64,000 nt of DNA from Vibrio penaeicida. GTDB lineage: Bacteria > Pseudomonadota > Gammaproteobacteria > Enterobacterales > Vibrionaceae. How positions within the stretch are numbered: position 1 is the stretch's first letter; each line of letters starts with the position of its first letter. The notes beneath the pieces are model-generated. The model was not told the origin of the DNA. It made no database searches and saw only the letters and a program-made list of their open reading frames with translations. The stretch is taken from contig NZ_AP025144.1 of assembly GCF_019977755.1 (NCBI RefSeq), forward strand, positions 2,046,001 to 2,110,000. Direction: 5' to 3'. A program made the position numbers and the translations under genes. Shown here piece by piece: positions 1 through 7,571 of the stretch.

Positions 1-583
1 AAAGCAACTAAGAGAGCACGCAGACTCAGAAACGCAATTCGAACACCTATTCAAGCTTGCCTTACAGCAAGGAAAGGTCGCTCACAACGAAAAAGATCAA
101 CTTCGTAATGCGCTCAATGGCGTTATGTATGAACCAGAGCAAGAAGACTCCGTTGAAACACTGCACCTTTTCTTCAAATACGCCTTTAAATTAGATATTC
201 CATCCCAAAAACTGCGTAACCTTAGTAACGAAATGGACAGACTCAACTACATCGTGAATAAAGGACGAGCAAAAGGCGTTTTTCCTGCTGCTCTAACCAG
301 CGATTATTTCTCTCGATTATTGGCAATGGAAAACACAACAAAAGAGGCAGTCCATGGATACGTGCCAGCTCCTTTAAGTATTCAAGGCAAAATTCTTTAC
401 TTACATGCGCAGCCAAGCGTTGAGAACCCTATGGCCTGGTACCCTAACCCACAAACTTGGGTTCCCTATCTAAACAAGATGGAAGTACAACAGCTGAAGG
501 GCGACCACTACTCGATTGTTAGAGAAGATCAGGATATGAAAGATCTCATTCGATGTTTAGCACCTCACATCACCGTTTCCTAA
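1..583 (+). CDS. C-terminal end of a thioesterase domain, probably of a non-ribosomal peptide synthetase (partial)
   Basis: The frame is open from base 2 to the stop at 581-583, so the gene enters from outside the window and only about 193 C-terminal residues are visible. The tail resembles the end of alpha/beta-hydrolase thioesterase domains that release peptides from NRPS lines. It has a helical lid region, a conserved stretch around HGYVPAPLSIQGKILYLHAQ, and a final GDHYSIVRED motif whose His would be the catalytic-triad histidine. The nucleophile motif GxSxG must lie upstream, off-window. Whether this is the last domain of a large synthetase or a stand-alone type II thioesterase cannot be decided here. 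A hairpin with T/A tracts follows at 611-642. The family is fairly sure, the parent enzyme is not. Confidence 0.6.
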   Translation, partial: KQLREHADSETQFEHLFKLALQQGKVAHNEKDQLRNALNGVMYEPEQEDSVETLHLFFKYAFKLDIPSQKLRNLSNEMDRLNYIVNKGRAKGVFPAALTSDYFSRLLAMENTTKEAVHGYVPAPLSIQGKILYLHAQPSVENPMAWYPNPQTWVPYLNKMEVQQLKGDHYSIVREDQDMKDLIRCLAPHITVS

Positions 584-610
584 AAACGTCCTGATAAGAA
601 AAACCATTTA

Positions 611-642
611 AAAAAAGACGATGGTTCAAGCATCGTCTTTTT
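611..642. terminator. Bidirectional intrinsic terminator between convergent genes
   Basis: The 12-bp arms 612-623 and 631-642 (AAAAAGACGATG and CATCGTCTTTTT) flank a 7-nt loop. The A tract on the left and T tract on the right let it serve both the thioesterase gene and the chaperone-like gene ending at 658. Confidence 0.85.
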
Positions 643-657
643 AAATTGAATATAGGG

Positions 658-1614
658 TTACTTAACACTGAAAAATTCTTGTCTAAATTCGGTCACTTGC
701 TGGTGGTAATACGATTCCCACTCGCGGTCATTTAAATGCGATTTCTCTCGTGTTCGTTGGTCGGCTAATCGACTTTTTAACTTACGGAGTTCCAACTGAT
801 AGTCGTTTACTTCTTTTTTCTGCGCGTCAACTTGGTTTTCTCGCGCCTCTAACTCACGAATATCTTCACTTTCTAAGTGATGTAACCGTAACATTTTTCT
901 AATATCGCGCTGATTCTCATGGCTATAGTGGCTTGGGATCAGCGATAGACCATATTCATATTGTTCTGCATTTGTTGATACGTTTAAGCCCTGAACACTG
1001 GTGTTCCACTGTGAAATGAGTGATTGATAAGCCTCAAAGAACATGTCTGGCTCTACGTGCGTTATTTCTTCACTTGCTAAACGAAAATCCAACAGTGTGA
1101 ATTGATCTGAAAGTATGACACTCGCCATATCACCCCATACTTGATGCGCACCCTCTTTAAAAAGTTGTACACGTTCTTTTAAGTTTCCAGCATTCTCCAA
1201 CGGTATATTAGCTTGTTGAAGATTCCACTCATCACTGAGAGAAGGAAAACGGGATAGCAATTGGTACCATCGCTCATCCATATTAAGTAAAGCTTTATCC
1301 AATTGGCTTGTGCAATCTCCAATAGCTCGGCATTTTTCCCAAAAGCTTTCCAGAGCTGAATACAAGAGCGCTCCTTTTAAGTCATCGAAACGATTCTCCT
1401 GTGTCTCTGGCATGCTTTTCGGGTCATCTGCTACGATCTTGGCTTGATCTCTAATCTCTTGAGCCTTTGATTGCTGCTCGGTAGCGTTAGATAAAACCGT
1501 GCTGCTTGGGGCTATGCCTGCCGTTCGTTCGTTAGCCGTATCGGAAGACAAGCTAAGGTAAGTAGCGCCCGCGAGTACAACGGGCACAAGAAAGGAAAAG
1601 ACCTTTGTCATCAT
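658..1614 (-). CDS. Lipase-chaperone-like (LifO-type foldase) membrane-anchored protein
   Basis: This 318-residue protein has an N-terminal hydrophobic segment (about residues 4-22), a Ser/Ala-rich linker and a long, mostly helical region. Its C-terminus (about 225-318) is a charged coiled coil with the pattern RDIRKMLRLHHLESEDIREL followed by alternating Glu/Arg/Lys. That layout (inner-membrane anchor, variable linker, helical clamp) is the one of lipase-specific foldases (LifO/LipB), which fold secreted lipases in the periplasm before type II export. The LifO signature is only loosely recognisable in the segment LLYSALES. The start overlaps the stop of the upstream sphingomyelinase by 4 bp (ATGA, 1611-1614), implying translational coupling and possibly a dedicated chaperone for that enzyme. 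The family call is by architecture and moderately sure; the partner is inferred. Confidence 0.5.
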   Translation of the reverse strand: MMTKVFSFLVPVVLAGATYLSLSSDTANERTAGIAPSSTVLSNATEQQSKAQEIRDQAKIVADDPKSMPETQENRFDDLKGALLYSALESFWEKCRAIGDCTSQLDKALLNMDERWYQLLSRFPSLSDEWNLQQANIPLENAGNLKERVQLFKEGAHQVWGDMASVILSDQFTLLDFRLASEEITHVEPDMFFEAYQSLISQWNTSVQGLNVSTNAEQYEYGLSLIPSHYSHENQRDIRKMLRLHHLESEDIRELEARENQVDAQKKEVNDYQLELRKLKSRLADQRTREKSHLNDREWESYYHQQVTEFRQEFFSVK

Positions 1615-2939
1615 TTGATAACAGCCGAAACTGGGAAGTGATCGGATAAGTTATAATGCTTCCATAATCTCTCATCGGTGCTTCTTGGTACATCAACACG
1701 ATTACTATTTTGGTTTTTCACGGCATATTCAGCGCTTACCATGATGTAATCTAAGTATTCAACATTTTCGCCGCCAGAAAGTGCCTCGCCTGCAAAATTG
1801 TTTATACGCGGATCAAATGTCGATTCCGTGTAACCCGAATAAGTGGGCTCAATTGCATTTAGGTTTGCGATCATCTGTTGATAATCACCAGGAAACTTCC
1901 TTTTATTAACGTTAAAGTCGCCACTGTAAATCACAGTTTCACTTGTTGGGATGTTCAGAGAATGCGCCATCTCGCGCATCTGTCGGAATTGTTTCTGGCG
2001 ATATTCGCGAGCAGTATCCGTGTCAAATGACGCAGTATGAGTAGCAAAGACATGATACGCCTGACCATTTTTTATGACCTCAGCATAATTCACACCCTTA
2101 TCCGCAAAACAATCTGTGCCGCTGCAATCTGGGAAAACATATTGTGCCTGATTAACAATCGGGTATCGGCTAACAATAGTCACACCACCATCGTGTATAT
2201 TAAAACCACTTTTATCTAACATTTTGGTCTGGTATGGGTACTCTTTCGCTAATGCTCTAAGAAAATCATTTCTGCCATTTGAAAAGACTTCCTGAAGTGC
2301 CAACACATCGTAACCTTTCACATACTCTGGGATGATGTCGAGTCGATCGCCAATGTGCGAAGCAATCGCAGGTAATGCCCAAACATTATAAGTCATCACT
2401 TTCAGCGTCGTTGATGTTGAATCCGGCGATTCGCTTTGTTTTTTTGGCGTAATTGTGTAGTAGAGATCATCATAGCGCCCAGTTGCGTCAGATTTGAACG
2501 CCAGTTCGACTTCTCGCTGACCAAAAACTTGAGATTGATAACGGTACACGCTTCGATCTTCTTTCAAATCAAGCTCAACATCAGATGAACTAACGCCATA
2601 TGTCATAGCGGAGTTGTACCAATATCCATTCATTTTTTGGTGTAAGCGAATGCTTTCTCCGTTAGGATTTGAAGCAACGGTTTCAAACTCGTAAGTATGA
2701 CCTGCCTTAACACCTTCCCAACGATTAAAACTCATTACTGATTTCGTTTCCCAAGGCTTAAGCTCTTGAATATGTTGAAACCATTCACTCCCATGCTGCA
2801 GAAGATCTGACCCCGTATGCTTAACTTGTATTGTTAAAGGTTTATCTGAGTTATTAGTAAGGTAAACATCTGTATCCGCGAGTGAACTTGTCGAAGTAAG
2901 TGCTATAGCAACAAGTAGTTTCCACTGTGTATTTCTCAT
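1611..2939 (-). CDS. Secreted neutral sphingomyelinase C (sphingomyelin phosphodiesterase, hemolysin type)
   Basis: The enzyme should hydrolyse sphingomyelin to ceramide and phosphocholine and act as a membrane-damaging exoenzyme. Residues 1-21 form a signal peptide. Residues 22-170 are a beta-rich extra domain seen in Gram-negative members. Residues 178-442 form the Mg-dependent endonuclease/exonuclease/phosphatase fold. Its catalytic landmarks are all visible: Asn185 (MTYNVW), Glu217 (LQEVF), His301 (THTASF), Asp341 and Asn343 (SGDFNVN), Asp397 (LDYIMV) and Asp433-His434 (LSDHFPV). Cys272 and Cys277 could form a disulfide. The start is the ATG at 2937-2939 after an A/T-rich leader. A CRP-like palindrome lies about 140 bp upstream. 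It is the first gene of a two-gene unit with the chaperone-like gene. Confidence 0.9.
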   Translation of the reverse strand: MRNTQWKLLVAIALTSTSSLADTDVYLTNNSDKPLTIQVKHTGSDLLQHGSEWFQHIQELKPWETKSVMSFNRWEGVKAGHTYEFETVASNPNGESIRLHQKMNGYWYNSAMTYGVSSSDVELDLKEDRSVYRYQSQVFGQREVELAFKSDATGRYDDLYYTITPKKQSESPDSTSTTLKVMTYNVWALPAIASHIGDRLDIIPEYVKGYDVLALQEVFSNGRNDFLRALAKEYPYQTKMLDKSGFNIHDGGVTIVSRYPIVNQAQYVFPDCSGTDCFADKGVNYAEVIKNGQAYHVFATHTASFDTDTAREYRQKQFRQMREMAHSLNIPTSETVIYSGDFNVNKRKFPGDYQQMIANLNAIEPTYSGYTESTFDPRINNFAGEALSGGENVEYLDYIMVSAEYAVKNQNSNRVDVPRSTDERLWKHYNLSDHFPVSAVIK

Positions 2940-3079
2940 TTTATTTCCTTATTTTTGGAGAGCAAAATGAAAATTAGAGTAAATACGTTACGTTTGTTTT
3001 ATAAATTAATTATAAATATATTTATTTGTGGGGAAAATCATAATCTATTATCAGTGTCTGCATTATTATCATGTATTTC

Positions 3080-3095
3080 AGTGATATATATCACA
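3080..3095. promoter_or_regulatory. CRP-like binding site upstream of the sphingomyelinase gene
   Basis: AGTGATATATATCACA matches the CRP consensus TGTGA-N6-TCACA at 9 of 10 half-site bases and is almost a perfect palindrome. It lies about 140 bp upstream of the sphingomyelinase start codon, suggesting catabolite control. The distance is long for a class I or II promoter, so direct activation is unproven. Confidence 0.5.
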
Positions 3096-3239
3096 GTAAG
3101 ATCTCATAGCTGTAACTTGATGAAACCCATAAATTTTCGTGAGATCAATATCTAAGATTGGCTAATAATGATTTACAAACAAATGTAATCGATTGCATTA
3201 TTACCTCGACCTCATACCTTTGCTTGCTGCGCTGGGGTT

Positions 3240-3266
3240 AAGGAGCCTTTTTTAAGGCTCCTTTTT
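3240..3266 (+). terminator. Orphan rho-independent terminator, possible end of a small RNA
   Basis: Arms 3240-3247 (AAGGAGCC) and 3256-3263 (GGCTCCTT) enclose a T-rich loop and are followed by more T. It is oriented on the plus strand, but no plus-strand gene precedes it for more than 2.6 kb and the flanking genes are on the minus strand. An unannotated small RNA ending here would explain it. Confidence 0.65.
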
Positions 3267-3352
3267 GCTATTTGTAGGAAAAAGAAATTGTTAGATAGAA
3301 ACTACACCGATGGATAGCCATATGTACTTAGCTGATTTATAGAGGGATTAAC

Positions 3353-3372
3353 ATTTAGTTATAGTGCGTTAG
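3353..3372 (+). repeat. 20-bp dispersed sequence, copy 1
   Basis: ATTTAGTTATAGTGCGTTAG differs at one base from the sequence at 7150-7169. Both copies are intergenic and next to a small minus-strand gene. The function is unknown. Confidence 0.4.
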
Positions 3373-3410
3373 ATTGGTGATTTTGTACTGAAGGAAGAGG
3401 CAAATACATA

Positions 3411-3728
3411 TCACTCTGAAACGTGGATCCTGATCAGTTTTTCCGGAACATGGTATTTGAAACGCATCCCTTTCTTAATTCCACGGCTCCCAACTTTGCA
3501 AATCTTTTTATCTCCTGCATGTCGAACCCTTTTGATGTAGGCGTATTTGCCTTTGTGTTCCATTTCGATCATGTAGTTACAATAACCTTGCAATGGCTTC
3601 TTATGCTTCCGTATTGCCCTTTCTATTTTTGCTTTTATTTTCGCGGCTACTTTATTGGTTTGCGAATCATCCGCATGAGCAGGTGCGACAAGGCAGCCTA
3701 TTAGCAATAACATTCTCAGATTCATCAT
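3411..3728 (-). CDS. Small exported protein resembling the TolA C-terminal domain
   Basis: This 105-residue protein has a clear signal peptide (1-19, ending PAHA) and a basic mature part. The order of elements resembles TolA domain III or TonB-C folds: an amphipathic helix (KIKAKIERAIRK), Cys50, a strand with alternating residues, a turn, Cys77 in GDKKICK, and a C-terminal strand. The two Cys are 27 residues apart, close to the disulfide spacing in TolA domain III. A free-standing TolA-like domain could bind Tol/colicin/phage partners or be an unrelated periplasmic protein. The start has a good Shine-Dalgarno sequence (AAGGAG five bases ahead). No operon partner is visible: the next gene, 174 bp upstream, is DUF3634. 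The family assignment is tentative. Confidence 0.5.
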   Translation of the reverse strand: MMNLRMLLLIGCLVAPAHADDSQTNKVAAKIKAKIERAIRKHKKPLQGYCNYMIEMEHKGKYAYIKRVRHAGDKKICKVGSRGIKKGMRFKYHVPEKLIRIHVSE

Positions 3729-3853
3729 TCTCGCTCCTTTACCATCGGACGAAAACTAACGCTGAATATGGTTATTGACCTAATAATTAGAACGGCTTTT
3801 ACGACCTATATCTAACTGTATTTTATGGTATTGCAGAATTGCGGTGCAGGTTT

Positions 3854-3880
3854 TGAACCAAGCCAAAATGACTTGGTTCA
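3854..3880. repeat. Perfect 9-bp inverted repeat downstream of the DUF3634 gene
   Basis: TGAACCAAG (3854-3862) and CTTGGTTCA (3872-3880) can form a hairpin. Neither strand shows a downstream T tract, so it is more likely an RNA-stabilising hairpin or a protein site than a classical terminator. Confidence 0.4.
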
Positions 3881-3902
3881 TGGGTGATGAGGTTTGCAAA
3901 TC

Positions 3903-4214
3903 TTACGCAGATTTTTTTGACGAGTCGTTTTTAAAGCCCTGATGCGGAAATACGTTTCTGATTCGTTGCTGAACTTTGCTCGGTATGCTTTTGCTAAAAG
4001 TGAGCCTTGCACCATTGCGTGTTGAATATACTTTAACAACACCAGAAAATGGGGTCTTGTGACCAATTTCAAGGCAGTTATGTTTAAAACCAGCGGGGAA
4101 ATGACCTTTAAATGTAGCCAGCTCGCCGTCTCTAAACTCAGCCTTGAGCTTCGGGCGGTCGACGCCAATTAACCAAAATATAGCAATGGCAGCAACCAAT
4201 AAAAGCCACAACAT
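3903..4214 (-). CDS. DUF3634 family membrane-anchored protein
   Basis: This 103-residue protein starts with one transmembrane helix (about residues 2-17, ending at IGVDRPKL). A cytoplasmic or periplasmic domain follows with the family's characteristic tail, QQRIRNVFPHQGF. The family is common in Vibrionaceae and has no known function. The ATG at 4214 is preceded by AAGGAG at ideal spacing. It lies 16 bp downstream of matP on the same strand and may share its transcript. Confidence 0.75.
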   Translation of the reverse strand: MLWLLLVAAIAIFWLIGVDRPKLKAEFRDGELATFKGHFPAGFKHNCLEIGHKTPFSGVVKVYSTRNGARLTFSKSIPSKVQQRIRNVFPHQGFKNDSSKKSA

Positions 4215-4230
4215 GTTTATCTCCTTGGAT

Positions 4231-4680
4231 TTAATCAGACAATAACTTACTTAAGTCTTCTTTTAGGCTATTTACCGTTTTGCTTGCTTTCTCACTGCGA
4301 GATGCTTCACTGAGCAAATATTCAATGGCATCAGATAGCGTACAGCCTAACTCATTAGCACGCCCAGACAGCTTTTCCCAAACACGGTAATCCAGATCGA
4401 TGGACTTCTTTTTGGTATGAACTTGTTCTGCATTGAAGTGGCGCTTTCGCTTTGCTCGTATCGCCTGCTTCATCTTGTTATCAAGCTCAGGAGACATGTG
4501 CCTATCGATCCATTCCAGCACGAATGTTGGTTCATGTTCTATGCGTTTTAATTGCTCAACGGCTTGATCTGCCTCACTGGAATCGAGATGTTTCGTGATC
4601 GTTTCACCATCTTTCCATTTTTTGATGAGATACTGCCACTTCCAACCACATTCAAGGTTATCAAGCTGTTGATATTTCAT
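4231..4680 (-). CDS. matP: Macrodomain Ter protein MatP
   Basis: MatP binds matS sites (GTGACRNYGTCAC) and organises the chromosome terminus, delaying its segregation and linking it to the divisome through ZapB. The 149-residue product matches family length and sequence throughout: an N-terminal MKYQQLDNLECGWKW, the RKRHFNAEQVHTKKKSIDL segment, a ribbon-helix-helix region (about residues 88-125) and a C-terminal coiled coil ending in SLKEDLSKLLSD. The start is preceded by AAGGACAGG. The gene is divergent from the lon-like ycbZ, as in E. coli. A perfect matS site lies within this window at 30107-30119. Confidence 0.97.
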   Translation of the reverse strand: MKYQQLDNLECGWKWQYLIKKWKDGETITKHLDSSEADQAVEQLKRIEHEPTFVLEWIDRHMSPELDNKMKQAIRAKRKRHFNAEQVHTKKKSIDLDYRVWEKLSGRANELGCTLSDAIEYLLSEASRSEKASKTVNSLKEDLSKLLSD

Positions 4681-4845
4681 GAACCTGTCCTTAACTAAAA
4701 CCTGTGTTACAGCGTAACCCAGTTCCTTATAAATTACAATCTTCTAGCGATCACACTTTATTGATTTGAATTGGCAATCTTATGTATCTCAAGATGGGGA
4801 ATTTTTATATACTTTGGCTCTTTTAAAATTTATGAAAAGCAGAAA

Positions 4846-6507
4846 ATGCAGCAAACTTGGCAGAACGTCACCCCTCAATACGAAGATTATAATTCGCTGT
4901 TCGAACAGTTCGAGACATTAAACTCACAATCTTTCTTAACAATGCAGCCTCGCTTCTCTTCTGCTTTAGCCCGCTTCGATAAACTTAGCAACTTAACTCG
5001 CGTCCTTCTAGTTAATGGACCAGACAACGCGATTTATCGCCAAATAATGCTCCACTCGTTTCAAGAATTGCAGCAGTCAGGAGATTTGGATAACAAACCG
5101 GTGGTCAAAACAGAAACGGTTGATCCGAAAGATATTTTTGGTTCGTTCGAGTCTGAAGATGGAGAAGTTACTCGTTTAAACGAAGGTTTACTACACCAAG
5201 CCAATGGCGGTTACCTGTTAGTTTCTGCAAATCTGCTTTTAGCTAATCCTTCTAGTTGGCTCAAGTTGAAATCAGCGCTATTGGGAGAAGCTTTTAGCTT
5301 ACTTTCAACGTCTTCCAAGCAACTACCGAACGAAACCCCACATCGAACTGTTGACGTCAAACTCATTGTGCTAGGCGACAGGTCACAAATGGGCGACTTG
5401 GATTATATGGATGTTGATATGGGAAGCGACTTCTGTATGTTTTCAGAATTAGAACCCGATTACCGTATTAATAACGAATCTATTGAAAAATATCTGGGCT
5501 ATGTAAAATACTTGATATCCCACTACTCTCTACCTTCTTTAAATGTTTCTGGTATACAAGAGCTACTCCGAGCTGGTGCACGCGAGTGTGAAGACCAACA
5601 ATTTTTCCCACTAAGCCCACTGTGGCACAACAGCCTACTCAGCGAAGCTGCCATTGAATCGGGATCCGAGATCATTGAAGGCGTTCATATTAAAGCAGCT
5701 TTGGCATCGAGGTACTTTTCCGAATCTTATCTACCGAAACGCGCACTTGAAGACATTCTGGATGGTCAGGTCGTTATTGAGACCGAAGGCGAGCAAATTG
5801 GGCAAGTCAATGGACTAACTGTGGTTGATGTTGCAGGTCACCCTGTATCTTACGGTGAACCAGCGCGTATTTCATGCGTTATGCACTTCGGCGATGGCGA
5901 CATTTCAGATGTTGAACGCAAAGCTGACTTAGCTGGTAATATTCATGCCAAAGGTATGATGATAATGCAGGCTTTTGTAAGTAGAGCATTGGATCTAGAA
6001 GAACCGTTGCCATATTCAGCGTCCATCGTATTTGAACAGTCCTACTGCGAAACGGACGGAGACAGCGCTTCTTTAGCACAACTGTGCTCCTTCTTGAGTG
6101 CACTTGCGGAAGTACCAATAAATCAGCAAATCGCGGTTACAGGTGCGGTTGACCAATTTGGTCGTGTACAGGCTGTAGGTGGATTGAATGAAAAAATTGA
6201 AGGCTTCTTTGATGTTTGTGCTCATCAAGGTCTGAGTGGCGGTCAAGGCGTTATTTTACCCCTTACAAACCTGAAGCACCTCGTGTTAAAAGACGAGGTT
6301 GTCGAAGCCATTAAAGAGAAGAAATTCCACATTTGGACCGTCGAATCTGTAGATCAAGCCTTACCATTACTGACTGGTAAGGAATTCAGAGGTGACGGTG
6401 AAAACACTATATTGGCGAAAATCATTGAAAGATTAGAAAATTTTGATAAGCCAGAACAAGGTAATCGTTTGATTGATCGAATAAAACAGTGGTTCGACCA
6501 TAACTGA
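4846..6507 (+). CDS. ycbZ: Lon-like protease without a full AAA module (YcbZ/LonB type)
   Basis: This predicted serine protease of family S16 has the Ser-Lys dyad in DGDSAS (Ser407 with this start) and GGLNEKIEGF (Lys450). Upstream is the degenerate ATPase-like domain typical of the YcbZ branch, with the conserved LLHQANGGYLLV segment. Substrates are unknown in the family. A longer frame runs up to 4771, but E. coli YcbZ lacks that extension and the upstream 25 codons are A/T-rich without homology, so the ATG at 4846 is preferred, giving 553 residues. The gene is followed after 64 bp by fabA. The FadR operator of fabA overlaps its stop codon, so the two genes are tightly packed but probably separately controlled. 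Confidence 0.9.
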   Translation: MQQTWQNVTPQYEDYNSLFEQFETLNSQSFLTMQPRFSSALARFDKLSNLTRVLLVNGPDNAIYRQIMLHSFQELQQSGDLDNKPVVKTETVDPKDIFGSFESEDGEVTRLNEGLLHQANGGYLLVSANLLLANPSSWLKLKSALLGEAFSLLSTSSKQLPNETPHRTVDVKLIVLGDRSQMGDLDYMDVDMGSDFCMFSELEPDYRINNESIEKYLGYVKYLISHYSLPSLNVSGIQELLRAGARECEDQQFFPLSPLWHNSLLSEAAIESGSEIIEGVHIKAALASRYFSESYLPKRALEDILDGQVVIETEGEQIGQVNGLTVVDVAGHPVSYGEPARISCVMHFGDGDISDVERKADLAGNIHAKGMMIMQAFVSRALDLEEPLPYSASIVFEQSYCETDGDSASLAQLCSFLSALAEVPINQQIAVTGAVDQFGRVQAVGGLNEKIEGFFDVCAHQGLSGGQGVILPLTNLKHLVLKDEVVEAIKEKKFHIWTVESVDQALPLLTGKEFRGDGENTILAKIIERLENFDKPEQGNRLIDRIKQWFDHN

Positions 6508-6518
6508 TCCGACTTGTT
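6502..6518 (+). promoter_or_regulatory. FadR operator upstream of fabA
   Basis: AACTGATCCGACTTGTT closely matches the FadR consensus and the known E. coli fabA FadR site. FadR activates fabA when long-chain acyl-CoA is absent. The site overlaps the stop codon of the preceding lon-like gene (TGA at 6505-6507). Confidence 0.85.
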
Positions 6519-6519
6519 T

Positions 6520-6537
6520 AGCGTACACCTGTTCACT
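6520..6537 (+). promoter_or_regulatory. FabR operator upstream of fabA
   Basis: AGCGTACACCTGTTCACT is a near-palindrome matching the FabR operator of E. coli fabA and fabB. FabR represses unsaturated fatty acid synthesis genes. It sits one base after the FadR site, the same tandem order as in E. coli, about 35 bp before the fabA start codon. Confidence 0.85.
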
Positions 6538-6571
6538 AAGATGCCCCTACGTATTTTTGGAGTAATAAATA

Positions 6572-7090
6572 ATGCAAAATAAACGTGAATCGTATAATCG
6601 CGAAGAACTTCTAGCTTCCAGCCGCGGCGAGTTGTTTGGTCCTACTGGTCCTCAGCTTCCTGCACCAAACATGCTAATGATGGATCGCATCACAAAGATG
6701 TCTGAAACTGAAGGCGAATATGGGAAAGGACGTATTGAAGCAGAGCTAGATATTACTCCGGATCTCTGGTTCTTTGACTGCCACTTCCCTGGCGACCCTG
6801 TTATGCCTGGTTGCCTTGGTCTAGATGCTATGTGGCAGCTAGTAGGCTTCTACCTAGGTTGGGTTGGCGGCGAAGGTAAAGGCCGTGCTCTTGGGGTTGG
6901 CGAAGTGAAGTTCACAGGTCAAATTCTTCCAACAGCAAAAAAAGTGACTTACCAAATCGACATGAAGCGTGTTGTAAACCGCAGACTGGTTATGGGCTTG
7001 GCAGACGGTCGAGTTCTAGTAGACGGAAAAGAAATCTACGTAGCAAAAGATTTGAAAGTGGGTCTATTCCAAGACACTTCTTCTTTCTAA
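6572..7090 (+). CDS. fabA: 3-hydroxydecanoyl-ACP dehydratase/isomerase FabA
   Basis: FabA dehydrates 3-hydroxyacyl-ACP and isomerises trans-2-decenoyl-ACP to cis-3-decenoyl-ACP, the branch point to unsaturated fatty acids. The 172-residue product has normal length. The catalytic residues are His71 ([15 protein letters not shown]) and Asp85 (LGLDAMWQL) in a hotdog fold, with the downstream GEVKFTGQ motif. GGAG precedes the start (TTTTTGGAGTAATAAATAATG). Expression is probably set by the FadR and FabR operators immediately upstream. A strong terminator follows, so the gene is probably monocistronic. Confidence 0.98.
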   Translation: MQNKRESYNREELLASSRGELFGPTGPQLPAPNMLMMDRITKMSETEGEYGKGRIEAELDITPDLWFFDCHFPGDPVMPGCLGLDAMWQLVGFYLGWVGGEGKGRALGVGEVKFTGQILPTAKKVTYQIDMKRVVNRRLVMGLADGRVLVDGKEIYVAKDLKVGLFQDTSSF

Positions 7091-7110
7091 GATCGAAGTT
7101 GAAAATGATG

Positions 7111-7140
7111 AATACAGTGGCTAACCCACTGTATTTTTTT
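7111..7140 (+). terminator. Rho-independent terminator of fabA
   Basis: Arms AATACAGTGG (7111-7120) and CCACTGTATT (7126-7135) are followed by a run of T to 7140. Confidence 0.9.
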
Positions 7141-7149
7141 GTCCAATAT

Positions 7150-7169
7150 ATTTAGTTATAGTGCATTAG
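7150..7169 (+). repeat. 20-bp dispersed sequence, copy 2
   Basis: ATTTAGTTATAGTGCATTAG is identical at 19 of 20 bases to 3353-3372. It lies between the fabA and rmf terminators. Confidence 0.4.
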
Positions 7170-7178
7170 GAGTTATTT

Positions 7179-7203
7179 AAAAAGACCCCAAGATGTGGGG
7201 TCT
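7179..7203 (-). terminator. Rho-independent terminator of rmf
   Basis: On the minus strand AGACCCC and GGGGTCT form a 7-bp stem (7183-7189 with 7197-7203) followed by TTTTT. Confidence 0.9.
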
Positions 7204-7233
7204 GTAAAGAGTAATGTGTATGGGTGGATAAAT

Positions 7234-7407
7234 TTATTTATAGAGACCAGCTTGCTTGTCATCTCTGGCATCACGCCAACCGCCTAGCCAATACGATTTC
7301 GCGTCCATCTGCTGATAGGGGCAAGCCTCCTGAGATCGACCGTTCAGACCCGCTTTATATCCCTGAGATTGAGCTCTTTCAAGGCGATCACGCTTCTGTC
7401 TCTTCAT
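7234..7407 (-). CDS. rmf: Ribosome modulation factor (hibernation factor)
   Basis: RMF binds 70S ribosomes in stationary phase and drives formation of inactive 100S dimers. The 57-residue product begins MKRQKRDRLERA, has the GYKAGLNGRS and CPYQ motifs and ends in WLGGWRDAR, matching the E. coli protein closely. The frame extends six codons further up, but the conserved N-terminus and family length (55-57 residues) fix the ATG at 7407. It has its own terminator and lies tail-to-tail with fabA. In E. coli transcription depends on ppGpp and CRP; I found no clear operator here. Confidence 0.96.
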   Translation of the reverse strand: MKRQKRDRLERAQSQGYKAGLNGRSQEACPYQQMDAKSYWLGGWRDARDDKQAGLYK

Positions 7408-7518
7408 AGTACAGTCCTCATACAATGTAAATCGTTATCTTACTACTATTACTGTTGCGTGGAGTTTTTATGACTCCGCTATTAAGAATTGTACAATCAG
7501 CCGCGATCCTCAAGGCAC

Positions 7519-7554
7519 AAAAAAGGCACGGATCCATTTTTGTGAACCCATGCC
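7519..7554 (-). terminator. Rho-independent terminator of the DUF3466 gene
   Basis: On the minus strand GGCATGGGTT pairs (with wobbles) to GGATCCGTGCC, followed by TTTTTTG. Confidence 0.7.
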
Positions 7555-7571
7555 CAGTATTAACAATATTT

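Larger units (their letters stand above)
2940..3410. other. Gene-poor intergenic region with regulatory elements
   Basis: No convincing protein gene lies in these 471 bases. The 66-codon plus-strand frame near 2955 is A/T-driven and unlike any known family. What can be seen is a CRP-like site (3080-3095), a strong orphan terminator (3240-3266) and one copy of a 20-bp sequence repeated near rmf (3353-3372). Confidence 0.6.

Noticed and set aside
2955..3155. 66-codon plus-strand frame upstream of the sphingomyelinase gene
   Set aside because: A/T-rich and hydrophobic by composition, no family resemblance, and it overlaps a CRP-like site in the promoter region.
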